A stretch of 64,000 nucleotides of DNA from positions 2,046,001 to 2,110,000 of the forward strand of contig NW_027043819.1 of the NCBI RefSeq assembly GCF_037102585.1, in the 5' to 3' direction. Within the stretch, counting starts at the first letter, position 1, and every line of letters starts with the position of its first letter. Of the stretch, positions 1 to 10,947 are shown piece after piece. The position numbers were made by a program, and so were the translations under genes. The DNA is from Saccharomycopsis crataegensis. Lineage: Eukaryota; Ascomycota; Saccharomycetes; Ascoideales; Saccharomycopsidaceae. The notes beneath the pieces were generated by a model. It was not told the origin of the DNA, searched no databases, and saw only the letters and a program-made list of their open reading frames with translations.

Positions 1-120
1 AAAGCTTGTGATCAAGGCCAATCATTTTTGGATATGTACGAGGACTCCCCGGCCACCGATGCAATTTTAGATATTGTCAATCAGTTAAGAGATGATGTTG
101 AAGGGACCACTGAAAGTTGA
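1..120 (+). CDS. 3' end of an unidentified gene (partial)
   Basis: An open frame runs from the window edge to a TGA at 118-120 and gives the last 39 residues of a protein. The end is acidic and helical-looking, containing SFLDMYEDSPATDAILDIVN and closing with VEGTTES. Codon choice is coding-like. It faces the 3' end of GCN5, so the two genes are convergent with about 200 bases between them. I do not recognise the protein; the rest lies outside the window. Confidence 0.6.
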   Translation, partial: KACDQGQSFLDMYEDSPATDAILDIVNQLRDDVEGTTES

Positions 121-328
121 TTGTGGCAGCTGAATGTTGTTGTTTTTTATTTTCATCTTCCCCCTCCGTTTTATTTTGGATTGGACCTATTTTCTTTTTT
201 TTTTTTTTTCCTCCTCATCTGTATTTTTATCATCTACAAATTTATCATTCATTAGTTCATAAATCATTCTATTATAATATAAGCCCTCTGTACTATACAA
301 TAACCAATTGGGTATTTTCTTTTTCTCT

Positions 329-1573
329 TCATTCAACGTATTTTGCATACTCCTGTAGTTCCTTGACTTTTGAAATAAAGAATTTCTCCAATTTATTGGC
401 GTTCTTGTAATACGGAGTACTTTTATCGTTATAAATTCTGGCATTACTGCACACCAACTTCACATCATGCACGTAATCCTCGAACTTCTCATACTTATCA
501 TTTTCGATTTTATTTTGGATGGTTTCGAGGTCCATGGGCTCTTTGATTTGCACGTAATAATCAGGAACGTCGGTTTTACTAACTGGGGTCCTGAATGGCC
601 AAGATGACGGGAAGTTGTGAAGTTCTAACAAGATCTGCTTCATCACCGGATAATGATGGCTAGTTTCCTTCTTTTTGGCAATCTCTTCCATTTCTGGGGT
701 CCAGCCGCTTTCTTTAATTCCTGGGATATCGTACGGATCTATTTTAAAGCCATTGGGATGATCCATGAACGCTTTTAACCCGGGTCTAACCACATTGGAT
801 TTACTGATCGCTTTGATTTTCTTCATCACCGCGATTTTTTGCAATAGCAATATTTTGGAACTATCCAAGTATCGTATTTTCGGTAGCATGGTACACTGTA
901 GTAATGTCGCCCCTTCGTAATCTTTGATATACCCTCTCCATACCGAAGGCGGTAAAGTGATTTCTTCACTGAACCCTTGTTTTTTGAAGTATCCAATGGC
1001 GTAATTGTCGGCATAGGTCAAAAAATACTTGATCTTGGTGGTGTTCAATACGAAATCTTTCAAATGATTCATCAAATGGGCCCCGTACCCTCTGACTTGT
1101 TCGGTGGAACTGATGGCACAAAACACAATTTCTGCAAATCCTCGGCTTTCAAAAGGTCGATAAGCAATACCACCTACCACCGTCATTGGTTTCCGTACTA
1201 CGGCAATCGACACATGGGTTCGATCGTAGACTAATCTGGAAATATACTCTTTGGGCATCATTGGTAATTGCTTCTGGAAAATGTTTTTCAACCCCGTAAG
1301 AATGATCATATTATCCCTGCTGGTATCGTTGTTCACCACCCGGAATACGATCTTGTTTTCACGTTCTTCGATAACTGATGGTCGTTCTTTAAAAGTATGT
1401 TGTTCGCCTTCAAACCAGAAAGTCATGATCCGTTTTTTCTCTTCCTCGTCTTCTTCCTCCTCATCTCTTCTTTTTCCTTCTTCATCTTCCTCCTCATCCT
1501 CCTCATCTTCATCTTCATCATCATTATTCTCTTTTTTTGTAGTGGTATTACCAGCAGCAGTACCATCCTCATC

Positions 1574-1608
<35 letters not shown>

Positions 1609-1705
1609 GGTTACTACTGCTCACTTCTTCTCGATTATTCCTCAGTCTTTTAGTGAGTGGTTCATTCTCCAACGCTTCATCGGCCTCCCTTTTTATATTT
1701 GCCAT
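329..1705 (-). CDS. GCN5: Gcn5 histone acetyltransferase
   Basis: 458 aa. The family is the catalytic subunit of SAGA/ADA, acetylating histone H3 tails in the nucleus. Residues 1-92 are low-complexity: a poly-Asn run near 34-44 coded by an AAT repeat, then a long Asp/Glu tract. The GNAT domain covers about 95-270, with the catalytic-type glutamate E192 in FAEIVF and the acetyl-CoA loop QVRGYG at 203-208. A bromodomain occupies about 350-455, with the usual KEPMDLETI and CSNARIYND segments. The start is the ATG giving [11 protein letters not shown]. cerevisiae Gcn5 has 439 aa, and the extra length here is the acidic N-terminus. Identification is firm. Confidence 0.97.
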
Positions 1706-2508
1706 AATTGTTTCAATAATGAACTTTGATTGAATGGAAACCTTTTAATGAATAGAAGACACACTCAGTTCTATTATTGTTATTGTTATTATTATTATTA
1801 TTCATGCAGATGGTTTATATCTGGTGGTTTTTTTCTAACAAAAAGCGTTTGTTTATTGCCGTGCGGGTAGTATTTTTCAGTGGTACAATCACTAGTCCTC
1901 TATGATATAGTATAAAGTTTATACACAAGTTTATACAATAAACTTATAAAATTTATACTTCAAATTATCATCCATATCTCTTTTTTTTTTTTCAAGAAAA
2001 AGTTTCCCTTCAAAGATCATTGAATATACATTTTTTGCACTTGATATTTTCAAAGTTGTTGATTTTCCCTATACTCTATATATGATGCAAGAAAAACTAA
2101 AATAAAATAAAATGAATAATGATAAAAGAAAAAAGGAGAATGAGAGAAAAGAGTTGAGTTGATAAAATATTGAGGTACAATAAAAAAAAAAAAAGATAAA
2201 AAACAAGTAAAAAAGAATGCACGATGGGGGAGAAAAAAAAAAAAGTCCAATTTTTGTTAACAACAAAGCTAATTAGCCATTAATGAATTGAAGCAGAAAC
2301 TTGAGATGCAATTTTGTCAATTGGAATAATAATAATAATATTAAGACACGTCTGATGATTAAAGAAAAGATTAATCGTCTTAAAAAAAATATCATTAGCA
2401 AACATGAGGATGGTCATTAGTTAACGCTATTGAAGTTTTTTTTTTTTTTTTTTTTCACAATTTTTTTTTTTTTTCTTTTAGTTTTTATTTATTTATGGAT
2501 TAATCCAT
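1706..2508. other. Intergenic region between GCN5 and ERV29
   Basis: This holds the GCN5 promoter and the ERV29 3' flank. It is rich in poly-A/T runs and short trinucleotide repeats (near 1776-1800 and 2326-2340). The long T tracts at 2437-2475 are typical of yeast 3' flanks. No convincing gene was seen. Confidence 0.6.
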
Positions 2509-3462
2509 TTAATAAATCTTCTTCTTTTCGTCAATAGACAATTCACCAGCACCAGTGTTGACAATTAAAAGCAAACCACCAACAATCGACAAAGTTTGGA
2601 AGAATTCGTATCTCAAGAAATCTCTTTGTGGGTCCTTATAACCATAAGCCCAGAAGTAGTTGACGGAAATATTGTAAGCAGATAACAAGAAACCCAAGAC
2701 AACGGCGGAGAATTTGGTCTTGAAACCAATGACAATGGAGATACAAGCCAAAGAACCAATCATAATGATGAAGAACTTACCAAAAGTCCAAGAAGACGAG
2801 AAAGTGAAACCAATGAAAAGCAAGACCAACATGATTCTCCCAGCCAAAAGGAAGTATCTCTTGTTATCCTTAGAGTCTACCATTGGTAAACCAGCAAGAG
2901 ATCTTCTGTCCTTAACAATAGAATCGGAGAACGCTAACAACAAACCACCAATGACCGAGAAAGATCTCAACAAGAAAGAACTTTCAGTGAACAAACCGTA
3001 AAAGAAACCTTGGGAAAGAACGACCCCGATCAAGACACAAGTGGAGATGTCAGGTCTTTTTCTACCAATCAACATGGTGGAGGCAATGGCCATGACAACA
3101 ACGTTGACGAAAAGGAACAGGACAACGATAAAGTAAGGAATGTGTCTATAAGTGTTCAAGTAAAACACTTGGTCGGACCATTGGGAGACAATTCTGATGG
3201 CATCTTCGTAGAAAGTAGCGACCATCAAGAATCTACCGATGGCAGGAACGTATGGCTTAACTGGACCAGAGTACGCGTCGACCAATTCTTCAACCTTGTT
3301 ACTGTACAATTCGAATTTTTCACCCAAATTTTTGGCCAAATCGCCATTTTGGGAGGCTGATTGGGAACTGCCGTATTGATATTGGGGTTGGTAGCCGCCA
3401 TATTGAGGTTGGAAGCCTGGAGCTGAGCCAGCAGCTGCTTGAGGTCTGAATTGAGCGGACAT
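2509..3462 (-). CDS. ERV29: Erv29/SURF4 cargo receptor
   Basis: 317 aa. Erv29/SURF4 proteins load soluble secretory cargo into COPII vesicles at the ER. The N-terminal 35 residues are Gln/Tyr/Gly-rich, and the conserved body follows with about seven hydrophobic segments (around 110-310). The family segments FLMVATFYEDAIRI and GYKDPQRDFLRYEFFQTLS are present. The last four residues, KKIY, form a KKxx ER-retrieval signal as in the family. The ATG giving MSAQFRPQ follows a clean upstream region. Codon use is strongly biased to TTG and ACC, which suggests good expression. Its length matches S. cerevisiae Erv29 (310 aa). Confidence 0.96.
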   Translation of the reverse strand: MSAQFRPQAAAGSAPGFQPQYGGYQPQYQYGSSQSASQNGDLAKNLGEKFELYSNKVEELVDAYSGPVKPYVPAIGRFLMVATFYEDAIRIVSQWSDQVFYLNTYRHIPYFIVVLFLFVNVVVMAIASTMLIGRKRPDISTCVLIGVVLSQGFFYGLFTESSFLLRSFSVIGGLLLAFSDSIVKDRRSLAGLPMVDSKDNKRYFLLAGRIMLVLLFIGFTFSSSWTFGKFFIIMIGSLACISIVIGFKTKFSAVVLGFLLSAYNISVNYFWAYGYKDPQRDFLRYEFFQTLSIVGGLLLIVNTGAGELSIDEKKKIY

Positions 3463-4114
3463 TTTGTTATGAATATATTATGTTATGAGGAGGGGGAGAC
3501 GAGTCAATAATAATGGTAAATAAGGGTCAATCGCGAGGGGAAAGATAGACACTGACGGAAACAACAATTGATGGGAGTGCCAATTGCTCGAATAGAAATG
3601 AAGAGAAATGAGATGGAGTCAAGTAGTAATTGATGGATGATTGGAGAGCGTGAATCAACGAGGGGGCGAGAGACACATATTAAATAAATTACAGCGTTGG
3701 CCTGAATCATCGACAAAACATGGGTTACCCTGGCAAGACACATGGGTGCCGACCCATGGATACGGTGGGTTATTTGCCGTCAATGCAGTGTGGGCGGTAC
3801 CACATACCATTGGCAGTGGGAATGGGGAAGGGTTTACACTGTGTGGCAGAGGACAACCATGGAATGTCTACCAGCCTGTATTTTATCTGTTGTATATATT
3901 CCAGGGAATGGATAGGCACGTCATTACTATTATCGAGGATATCCAGTGTCACGGCTATCCCCAGTATTAATAGATCACTGAGAATTCTTTTTGACGATAA
4001 ATACTAATAACATTTCTGTTTCTATATATGGTTATACAATAAAAGCCTCTCCTGCGGTTATTATTGTCATGTCTTACACTACCGTTATCACTGTGATCGC
4101 TTCTTTATAAGATA

Positions 4115-4161
<47 letters not shown>

Positions 4162-4478
4162 TTCTGTTTCTCGTTCCTATGGCAGATACACAATCATCAT
4201 GGTATTAGTACAGCGATAACTGATGGCAGCCATAATGACCTATCCATTAAATATAACCGTCGTAATAATAAAATAATAATACCAACCATGTATAATAAAC
4301 CGTGAAAGATCTATCCTTTTGTCTCACTTTACCCGCCCACAGAACCTCTTTTAACTCCCGGGTAACTGTAATGATCTAAAATTTTTTTTTTTTTTTTTTT
4401 TTTCCAGCATCTAACGGTAGTAGTGGTCCAATAACCATCATATCAACACATAAGATCAATCAATAATAGCCAATAACC
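3463..4478. promoter_or_regulatory. Divergent promoter region ERV29 / ZUO1
   Basis: About 1 kb separates two outward-reading genes, so both promoters lie here. It contains a (TCTG)n microsatellite at 4115-4160 and a long T tract near 4382-4403, about 80 bases before the ZUO1 start. Open frames of 95-109 codons at 3641-4007 lack family motifs and normal codon bias, and I treat them as chance. Confidence 0.5.
4115..4160. repeat. (TCTG)n microsatellite
   Basis: Eleven and a half uninterrupted TCTG units lie upstream of ZUO1, followed by a decaying TTTCTG tail. A tetranucleotide array this pure is likely to vary in length between strains. Confidence 0.95.
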
Positions 4479-5756
4479 ATGTCTACTATAGTCTTACCTT
4501 CCGCTAACGGTCAATCCACCGGGGCCACTGGCAAGTTCTCCGAACCAGTCCGTCGTCCTGTGGAACCAGTCGGTCGCTACTTCTTGGCCCACGCCGCCAG
4601 ATCTATCAGAGGCCACACCTGGTCTGAATATGAACAATTGGAAGCCGCTAAGAACGCCAAACTTGTAGATGAATCAGAAGATAATGGCTTGGACCTCGAT
4701 GACGAACAACCAGAAGATTTGTTGACCCATGACCCAAGAGAATGGAAAACCGCCGACTTGTACGCCACTTTGGGTTTGTCCAAGTACCGTCACAAGGCCA
4801 CCACCGAAGACATCAGAGTTGCTTACAGAGACGCCGTGTTGAAGCATCATCCAGATAAGAAGGCCGAAAAGGGAGGAATCGACCAAGACGGGTTCTTCAA
4901 GATTGTCCAAAAGGCCTACGAGACTTTGATGGACCCAATCCAAAGAAGAAGATTCGACTCTGTCGACAAAAACGCCGATGTCGAGCCACCAGTCATCAAG
5001 TCCGAATACGATTTCTTCGAAGCCTGGGGACCAGTGTTCGCCTCGGAATCAAGATTCTCCAAGAAACAACCAGTTCCTCAATTGGGTGACAAGGAAACCG
5101 CCAAGGCCGATGTCGAAGCATTCTACAACTTCTGGTATAAATTCGACTCGTGGAGAACCTTTGAATTCTTGGACGAAGAAGCCCCAGATGATTCATCCAA
5201 CAGAGACCACAAGCGTTACATTGAAAGAAAGAACAAGGCTGCCAGAGACAAGAAGAAGACCGACGACAACAAGAGATTGCTCAAATTGGTCGACAGAGCC
5301 ATTGGTGAAGATCCAAGAATCAAGATGTTCAAGCAATTGGAAAAAGAAGCCAAGGCTAAGAGAAAGTGGGATAGAGAAGCTGATTCCAGAAAAGCCGCCG
5401 AAGAAGCTAAGGCCAAGGCTGAAGCTGAAGCCAAGGCTAAAGCCGAAGCTGAAGCCAAAGCTAAAGCTGATAAGGATGGTAAGAAGAAGTCCAAGGAAGC
5501 TGCTAAGAACGCTAAGAAGAAGAACAAGAGAGCCATCAGAGGTTCTGCTAAGGACGCCGGGTACTTTGGTGACGAAGGTAAAGCTGCAGCAATTGACGCA
5601 GAAATTGACTTGTTATTGGGCAGTTTCGATGATGTTACTTTGGCTGATGTTGCCGGTGCCATCACTAGTGATGCTAAGGCAGCTTTGACTAAAGCTGCTC
5701 AAGAATTGATTTCTGCTGGTAAGCTCCCAGCCGCTTCCATCAAGTATTTTGTTTAA
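4479..5756 (+). CDS. ZUO1: Zuotin, ribosome-associated J-protein
   Basis: 425 aa. Zuo1 pairs with the Hsp70 Ssz1 as the ribosome-associated complex, stimulating Ssb on nascent chains at the exit tunnel. A J-domain lies at about 93-162 with the HPD motif at 124-126 (LKHHPDKK). It is followed by the zuotin homology domain with the WYKFDSWRTFEF-type segment. A long Lys/Ala/Glu-rich helix with alternating AKAEAEAKAK repeats (about 300-355) corresponds to the charged region that binds rRNA. The C-terminal four-helix part is alanine-rich. Codon use is that of a very highly expressed gene. Length is close to S. cerevisiae Zuo1 (433 aa). Confidence 0.97.
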   Translation: MSTIVLPSANGQSTGATGKFSEPVRRPVEPVGRYFLAHAARSIRGHTWSEYEQLEAAKNAKLVDESEDNGLDLDDEQPEDLLTHDPREWKTADLYATLGLSKYRHKATTEDIRVAYRDAVLKHHPDKKAEKGGIDQDGFFKIVQKAYETLMDPIQRRRFDSVDKNADVEPPVIKSEYDFFEAWGPVFASESRFSKKQPVPQLGDKETAKADVEAFYNFWYKFDSWRTFEFLDEEAPDDSSNRDHKRYIERKNKAARDKKKTDDNKRLLKLVDRAIGEDPRIKMFKQLEKEAKAKRKWDREADSRKAAEEAKAKAEAEAKAKAEAEAKAKADKDGKKKSKEAAKNAKKKNKRAIRGSAKDAGYFGDEGKAAAIDAEIDLLLGSFDDVTLADVAGAITSDAKAALTKAAQELISAGKLPAASIKYFV

Positions 5757-6084
5757 GCTTGATTAATATATATTAAGCTGAACAGGAATAGTGTTTTATG
5801 AATATATTACCATAGATGAAACAATCGAATCGTATATTTTTCATTACTATTTGTAAAGAAATTATGTTTATAGACAAACAATAGCCTTCACGTGCGTTGC
5901 GTCAAAAATCAATCCAAAAAACGGTGCGATAATTGTTATTTATTTTTATGTGCCGCCGTCACAACTTTGTTATATGTCAAGTGGAACAACACAAACACCG
6001 TTTGCTTAACGAAAGACGACAATAGTATAGGCTACGGACCCTTTTCTTGTTATTTTTTTTTAAAAAAAAAATAAAATTAACCAA
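5757..6084. promoter_or_regulatory. ZUO1-GLC8 spacer with CACGTG site
   Basis: ZUO1 3' flank and GLC8 promoter. A CACGTG (Cbf1/bHLH-type) palindrome lies at 5889-5894, about 195 bases before the GLC8 start. An A-tract leader directly precedes the ATG. No gene was seen. Confidence 0.45.
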
Positions 6085-6735
6085 ATGTCTGAAACAGAGC
6101 ATCCCAAAGGGATTTTGAGAAACAGCGAAACCCATGACTACTCTCATCCGGTGAACAGTGATTATGATAGAAAGCTTGTTTTAGAAAACACCAAGAAGAA
6201 CGCCGAATTATTCAAACAAACTTCGAGTGAAGGGGATAAAATCAGAGAGGAAATTGCCAGGAAGAAGAAACTCCATGATGACGGTGTGCATTTCAATAAG
6301 GAGAACTTGGAAGAAAATGATAAATTGAAAGCATCAATGACGTTCACCAAGATCGACGAACCAAAGACACCGTACCAAGGCCCAATCAGCGAGGAGAACG
6401 ATTATTATAGAGATGATAACGAAGACGATGAGAATGATAAACAGGCAAAGGAAAATGGCGGATCAATACCAGACTTCTCTTTAGGGGAAGGGGAATGTGA
6501 TGTTTCTGAAGGAGAAGTGTTTTTGGATTCTTTACATGGTAGTAAAATTATTCCTTCAGAAAAAGAAGAAATCAATGAACCATATCCAGAAGCCGAAAAA
6601 GAATTGAGTCCTGAAGAATTGAAGCATAAAAAGTTTGAAGAAATGAGAAAGAAACATTATCATAATGAAGTTATCAATCCTTTAAAAATGGCATCGGTGT
6701 TGACCGAAGAAGAAGATGATGAGGAAGAAGATTAA
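6085..6735 (+). CDS. GLC8: Protein phosphatase 1 regulator, inhibitor-2 family (Glc8)
   Basis: 216 aa. Glc8/inhibitor-2 proteins bind the PP1 catalytic subunit (Glc7) and modulate its activity; Glc8 activates it after phosphorylation. The N-terminal PKGILRN (residues 8-14) matches the conserved KGILKN PP1-docking motif. KTPYQGP (about 94-100) carries the threonine targeted by GSK3/Pho85-type kinases. The C-terminal KKFEEMRKKHYHNE is the third conserved box. The rest is highly charged and probably disordered, as in the family. S. cerevisiae Glc8 has 229 aa. Confidence 0.93.
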   Translation: MSETEHPKGILRNSETHDYSHPVNSDYDRKLVLENTKKNAELFKQTSSEGDKIREEIARKKKLHDDGVHFNKENLEENDKLKASMTFTKIDEPKTPYQGPISEENDYYRDDNEDDENDKQAKENGGSIPDFSLGEGECDVSEGEVFLDSLHGSKIIPSEKEEINEPYPEAEKELSPEELKHKKFEEMRKKHYHNEVINPLKMASVLTEEEDDEEED

Positions 6736-7810
6736 TTAATTAAACAATAGGTTACAAATTTATGAGATTTTTTTTTTTTTTTTTAAAAAAAGAAAATTAT
6801 TATTATTGAAAGAATTTCAAAAAAGAATCAAGTAAACAAACCCTTTTTTTCCCAAAAATTTGACCGTTTACTTATCTAGTGGTATGTGATTACTGCTAGT
6901 CAAAATATTTGATGCTTGATTTATATATCTCTTTATTAAAAATGTGTGTTCTTTTTCACTTCTCTCTCTGATTTCATTTTATGATTTATAGTATGGTTTT
7001 TCTGGAAGTGGATGGATATATGTTGACTAGTATGTCTACCTGTCTTTTACGTTTTTCAGCAAATGCAACATTCGTTTGTATCTGGCTCTCCTTTATTTAT
7101 AGCTAGCTACCTTACAAGATGGAATATACCAATATATCGTTGGAATAATGAGTTTTCAAAATATGTATTGTCAACGTTGATCTAAATCATTTAAACACCT
7201 AACATTAACCTTAACTTGGAAACTACCACCTCCCTAAGTCATTTGAATTTTTATCATTAATATAATAGACGAAACAATAGTTATGTGCCAATAACTCGAT
7301 TGGTAAATTTTGGTGGTTTATGGAATGAGGTGAACTTATGAAGCTTACATGGGCTTCGCGGCGGTGGAAATGTAAATATTAATTTTGGCAAGCATTATGC
7401 CATAAATTCACTAATCAATGGGGTTTTAGTTTTTCACTTGTAACACATCACTCAAATTAATAATGAATGTATTCGCAACCTATTGTATGAATAATAATAT
7501 ATAATAGATGTCACCTATTAATCTCCCTTATAATACCAGCAGACTCTCAAACACGTGACCATACCACTTTTTTCCAATTTTCAGGGACAACGAAGGAAAG
7601 CAAAAAAAAACAACACTTCTAACATTTTGATTATGATATCTTATTACTGTTCTAAATCCTGGGAGAATAATAATAATAATATTCAGATTTTAACAACTGC
7701 TTATAGTTTATTTCTATTTCCTTTTAGTTTTATCATACTCAACCATTGAATCCACCAGATAATCAAGCCCCAATCCCACATATTTTTTTTATATATATAT
7801 CATATACATC
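6736..7810. other. Intergenic region upstream of SKP1
   Basis: About 1.07 kb of AT-rich DNA with the GLC8 terminator side and the SKP1 promoter. A CACGTG palindrome lies at 7552-7557, about 255 bases upstream of SKP1. The 64-codon open frame at 7555-7749 has no recognisable content. No RNA gene was identified. Confidence 0.5.
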
Positions 7811-8314
7811 ATGTCTGAAGCTACAGTGACCTTGATCAGTTCTGACAAGCAGAAATTCCAAGTTTCCAAGAAAGTTGCCGAAAAGTCCGTGTTGATCAAG
7901 AACTTGATTAGTGATATGAATCAAGATGATGATGACGATGACGAAGAAGAAATGAATATTCCTGTCCCAAATGTCAGAGCCGCGGTGTTGCAAAAAGTGA
8001 TTGAATGGGCCGAACACCACAAGGACACCAACTTCCCAGACGTTGATGACGAAGACACCAGAAAATCTACCCCAGTTGATGAATGGGACAAGAAGTTTTT
8101 GGAAGTGGACCAAGAAATGTTGTACGAGATCATTTTGGCCGCTAACTACATGAACATTAGACCACTATTGGATGCCGGGTGCAAGATTGTTGCGGAAATG
8201 ATCAGAGGCAAATCCCCAGATGAGATTAGAAAAATCTTCAACATTGACAATGATTTCACTCCTGAAGAAGAAGCCGCCATAAAGAGAGAGAATGAATGGG
8301 CTGAAGACCGTTAA
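7811..8314 (+). CDS. SKP1: Skp1, SCF ubiquitin-ligase adaptor
   Basis: 167 aa. Skp1 bridges F-box proteins to cullin in SCF ligases and is also a kinetochore (CBF3) subunit in S. cerevisiae. The N-terminal BTB/POZ-like fold begins [13 protein letters not shown]. The acidic loop DDDDDDEEE (about 38-46) replaces the longer insert of S. cerevisiae Skp1 (194 aa), which explains the shorter length. The C-terminal F-box-binding helices are intact: [18 protein letters not shown], then [12 protein letters not shown] and ENEWAEDR at the very end. No anomaly was seen. Confidence 0.98.
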   Translation: MSEATVTLISSDKQKFQVSKKVAEKSVLIKNLISDMNQDDDDDDEEEMNIPVPNVRAAVLQKVIEWAEHHKDTNFPDVDDEDTRKSTPVDEWDKKFLEVDQEMLYEIILAANYMNIRPLLDAGCKIVAEMIRGKSPDEIRKIFNIDNDFTPEEEAAIKRENEWAEDR

Positions 8315-8838
8315 TTGACGGATACCAAAAAGGCACAAGCAAAAGGAGAAGAGGAAGCAAGAGTTTGAGAAATAGTTATTACTATTCTTTTTTTTTTTTT
8401 CTTTCTCCTTTTCTTCTTTATTATTATTATTATTATTATGTTTGTTGGCTTTTAAGTAATGTGTTTTATGCTATATTATTCTCTACGGTTTCCCTTTTAT
8501 TTGTTTTTTATTGTATAATGTGATGCCCGAATTGTTATTATTTTTTTTTGTATTTCCCCATCTATATTTTGTATTTTTGGGGTCGACTATTGTAAATGCC
8601 ATCAAAGAAATGGTATCAATATCAATAATAGCTCATCGGTGGCGATTTTCCCATTTCATTGACGTCCCTCGCAAGGGTTATGTACCCGTCGCCAGTGGCA
8701 TTAAGAATTTGGGGGGGATTTTTAGACTCCCTTCATCGCTACTACATACAGCGTCAGAACAGATAGATATAGTTGAAAACCCCACAAGTATCTACAGCAC
8801 CAATGATTACTTGAAGATTGCGTATCTATTTATCTATC
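8315..8838. other. Intergenic region SKP1 to patatin-like gene
   Basis: SKP1 3' flank with T-rich and ATT-repeat DNA (8421-8440), then the promoter of the next gene. A 164-codon frame opening at the ATG at 8523 runs through the region and 180 bases into the next gene in another frame. It is hydrophobic at first and shows no recognised domain, so I do not call it a gene. Confidence 0.45.
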
Positions 8839-10379
8839 ATGTACTTGATCCATTCCATAGCAAAGCTCGTGGTGCTCGTTATATTCTGGCCCCTCACCTT
8901 GATCATCAAAAGCTATACCAATTATCATACTTTCAAGACCCTCCAGCAATTCAAGAAAGATCTTCGGAACACCACCACTTACGAACAATGGTTAGGAATT
9001 GTCGAGCAGATCGATAAATTTTTAGGCAAAGACGAGTGGCGGAAAAATTACGTTTCCAAAAAATTCGATTATCGATTGATTTCTGATCGAATTGTCTCGT
9101 TACGTCATGCTAGAGACGCCAATGACATTGGAAGAATTATTTCGTTATTGAATAGTAGCACCATTCGCAATTTTGGAGGGATAACCGACAAGAATCTATT
9201 TAATAACAGTTATATGGGGACGAAATTCATCATCCACGAATACATTGCCGAAGTACTAAAAAGTTTGGAATTTATCCATCAATATGACGATGCAAATTGT
9301 GCGGAAAATGATTTGATCATTTATAAACTTCGGGCGTTCCATAATGCTAAACAAACCTTAGGAAATACCGCGTTGATTTTACAAGGAGGGTCGATGTTTG
9401 GAATGTATCATTTAGGGGTGATTAAAACATTATCCAAAAATAATTTGTTACCGAAAATCATTAGTGGGAGTTATTTTGGGTCGGTATTTGGATGTTTAAT
9501 TTGTGTTAGTTGTTTGAATAACCATCGTGGTTCACAAAACGATTTTTTTGACAGGTTTACCGATGAGCTTATAAGATTTGGATTACAACATGAACCCCAG
9601 GTATTTGATTCGAAACGGGAAAGCTGGTTAGAATTCTTGCTCAAGTTTTATCACAAGACTTACACCCCGGAGATTTTGTTGTTGATGAAATATGTCGAAC
9701 ATTATTTGGAGGACTTGACATTTGAAGAATTGTACAGCAAAACCGGGAAGATTTTAAACTTGATCATTCATTCTACCGATAAATCTTTGCCGACGATTTG
9801 CAATTATATTACCACCCCCAACATGATTGTTCGTAGTGCAATGTTTGCGTCGATTGGTAGTGATATTATGGGAGACGAAATCCTGATATTGGTGAAGAAT
9901 TTGAAAAACGAAGTTGTCGAATGGAGCGAGTTCAATTTGTTCACCAGGTCGTCACAGACAATTATTCAAGATGGCAATAATAATATTTTCACAATTTCTA
10001 ACGAAGAGAGTGTTGATAGCAAGACCAGATTTTTGGGCCCCCACGAAATCAACAATGAGCCGAAATCCCCGTATGAGCGATTAACCGAGCTTTTTAATGT
10101 CAACCATTTCATTGTCAGTTTGGCTCGGCTTTATTTCAAACCTTTGGTGATCAATGATATACGGCACGATTTGCATTTTGTGAGGCCGTTGAATGATGTG
10201 GATAAGATTATTGAAGAGGCCAAAGAGAAACGGATTCAACGAAAGCAGAAGCGGGCCGATGATAATAAGTCAATGATTACTACACCGGCAATAAGTCGAA
10301 TAAGTACGATCATTGATTTGATTGAATTTCAAAAAGTTGCTGACAGTCTTGATGATGATGAAGAGGTAGCTATTGAGAG

Positions 10380-10410
<31 letters not shown>

Positions 10411-10947
10411 GAAGAAGGGATTGAAGACAGTCAGAATTTTTTGAAAGATTTGACGGTTAATAATCCGTTAGAAATTTGGTTATTACCGGTGACAATACTT
10501 ATTAGTTTGGCGGTGAATCTCATGATCAATGTGACGACGTTGATTGCCACGCCATCTTATACTTATATCAATATTTCCAAGAACATTCAGAAGATCATTA
10601 ACATGGAGATCCAATATCGGTTTAATTTGCTCACCGATTTGGAATTTTTCAAACTGCTTCGGATATTCCAATTATTGAAGAAATTGACGGTCGATGAGAA
10701 GACTCCGAAATTGAGCAGTAGTGAGATCACGATTGTTCCGAACGTGTGGGACTTTATCAGTATTTGGAAGACGATCTTTATTATTAATGATATTAACGAG
10801 GAGAGTATTACCGAGAGTATTGATAGCGCGATCAAGTTTGGAGAAAAGAGTGTGTGGGCGTTATTGCCGATCTTGAAGGTGAGGTGTGAGGTAGAGTTTG
10901 TGCTAGATGATTTGTATGACGATACCAAAGCTTTGAGGGAGATTTGA
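8839..10947 (+). CDS. Patatin-like TGL3/4/5-family protein with degenerate active site
   Basis: 702 aa from the first ATG (8839, MYLIHSIAKL). The family comprises lipid-droplet triacylglycerol lipases (Tgl3, Tgl4, Tgl5). N-terminal hydrophobic segments (about 1-25) are followed by the DUF3336-type region (TTYEQWLGIVEQID...). The patatin core starts near 175 with the oxyanion-type stretch LQGGSMFGMYHLGV. The nucleophile elbow, normally GxSxG, reads G-S-Y-F-G, with tyrosine Y212 (bases 9472-9474) where the catalytic serine belongs. The DG of the catalytic dyad, expected before ERLTELFNVNHFIVS (about 415-430), is not visible either. An acidic run of Asp follows (about 515-525), then a further hydrophobic segment. 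By inference it lacks lipase activity and is a pseudoenzyme rather than a pseudogene, because the long frame is intact. Confidence 0.85.

Noticed and set aside
1251-1733. Long + strand frames opposite the GCN5 N-terminus
   Set aside because: Serine/leucine runs are antisense readings of the Asp/Glu and Asn repeats of GCN5.
3641-4007. Overlapping 95-109 codon frames upstream of ZUO1
   Set aside because: Unusual residue mix, two frames open over the same bases, no motif; most likely chance in a promoter.
5216-5665. 149-codon minus frame opposite ZUO1
   Set aside because: Alanine/serine/leucine repeats mirror the Lys/Ala/Glu helix of ZUO1; a shadow frame.
8523-9017. 164-codon open frame overlapping the start of the patatin-like gene
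   Set aside because: It overlaps a clearly conserved gene by 180 bases in another frame, has no recognised domain and does not show the codon bias of its neighbours.
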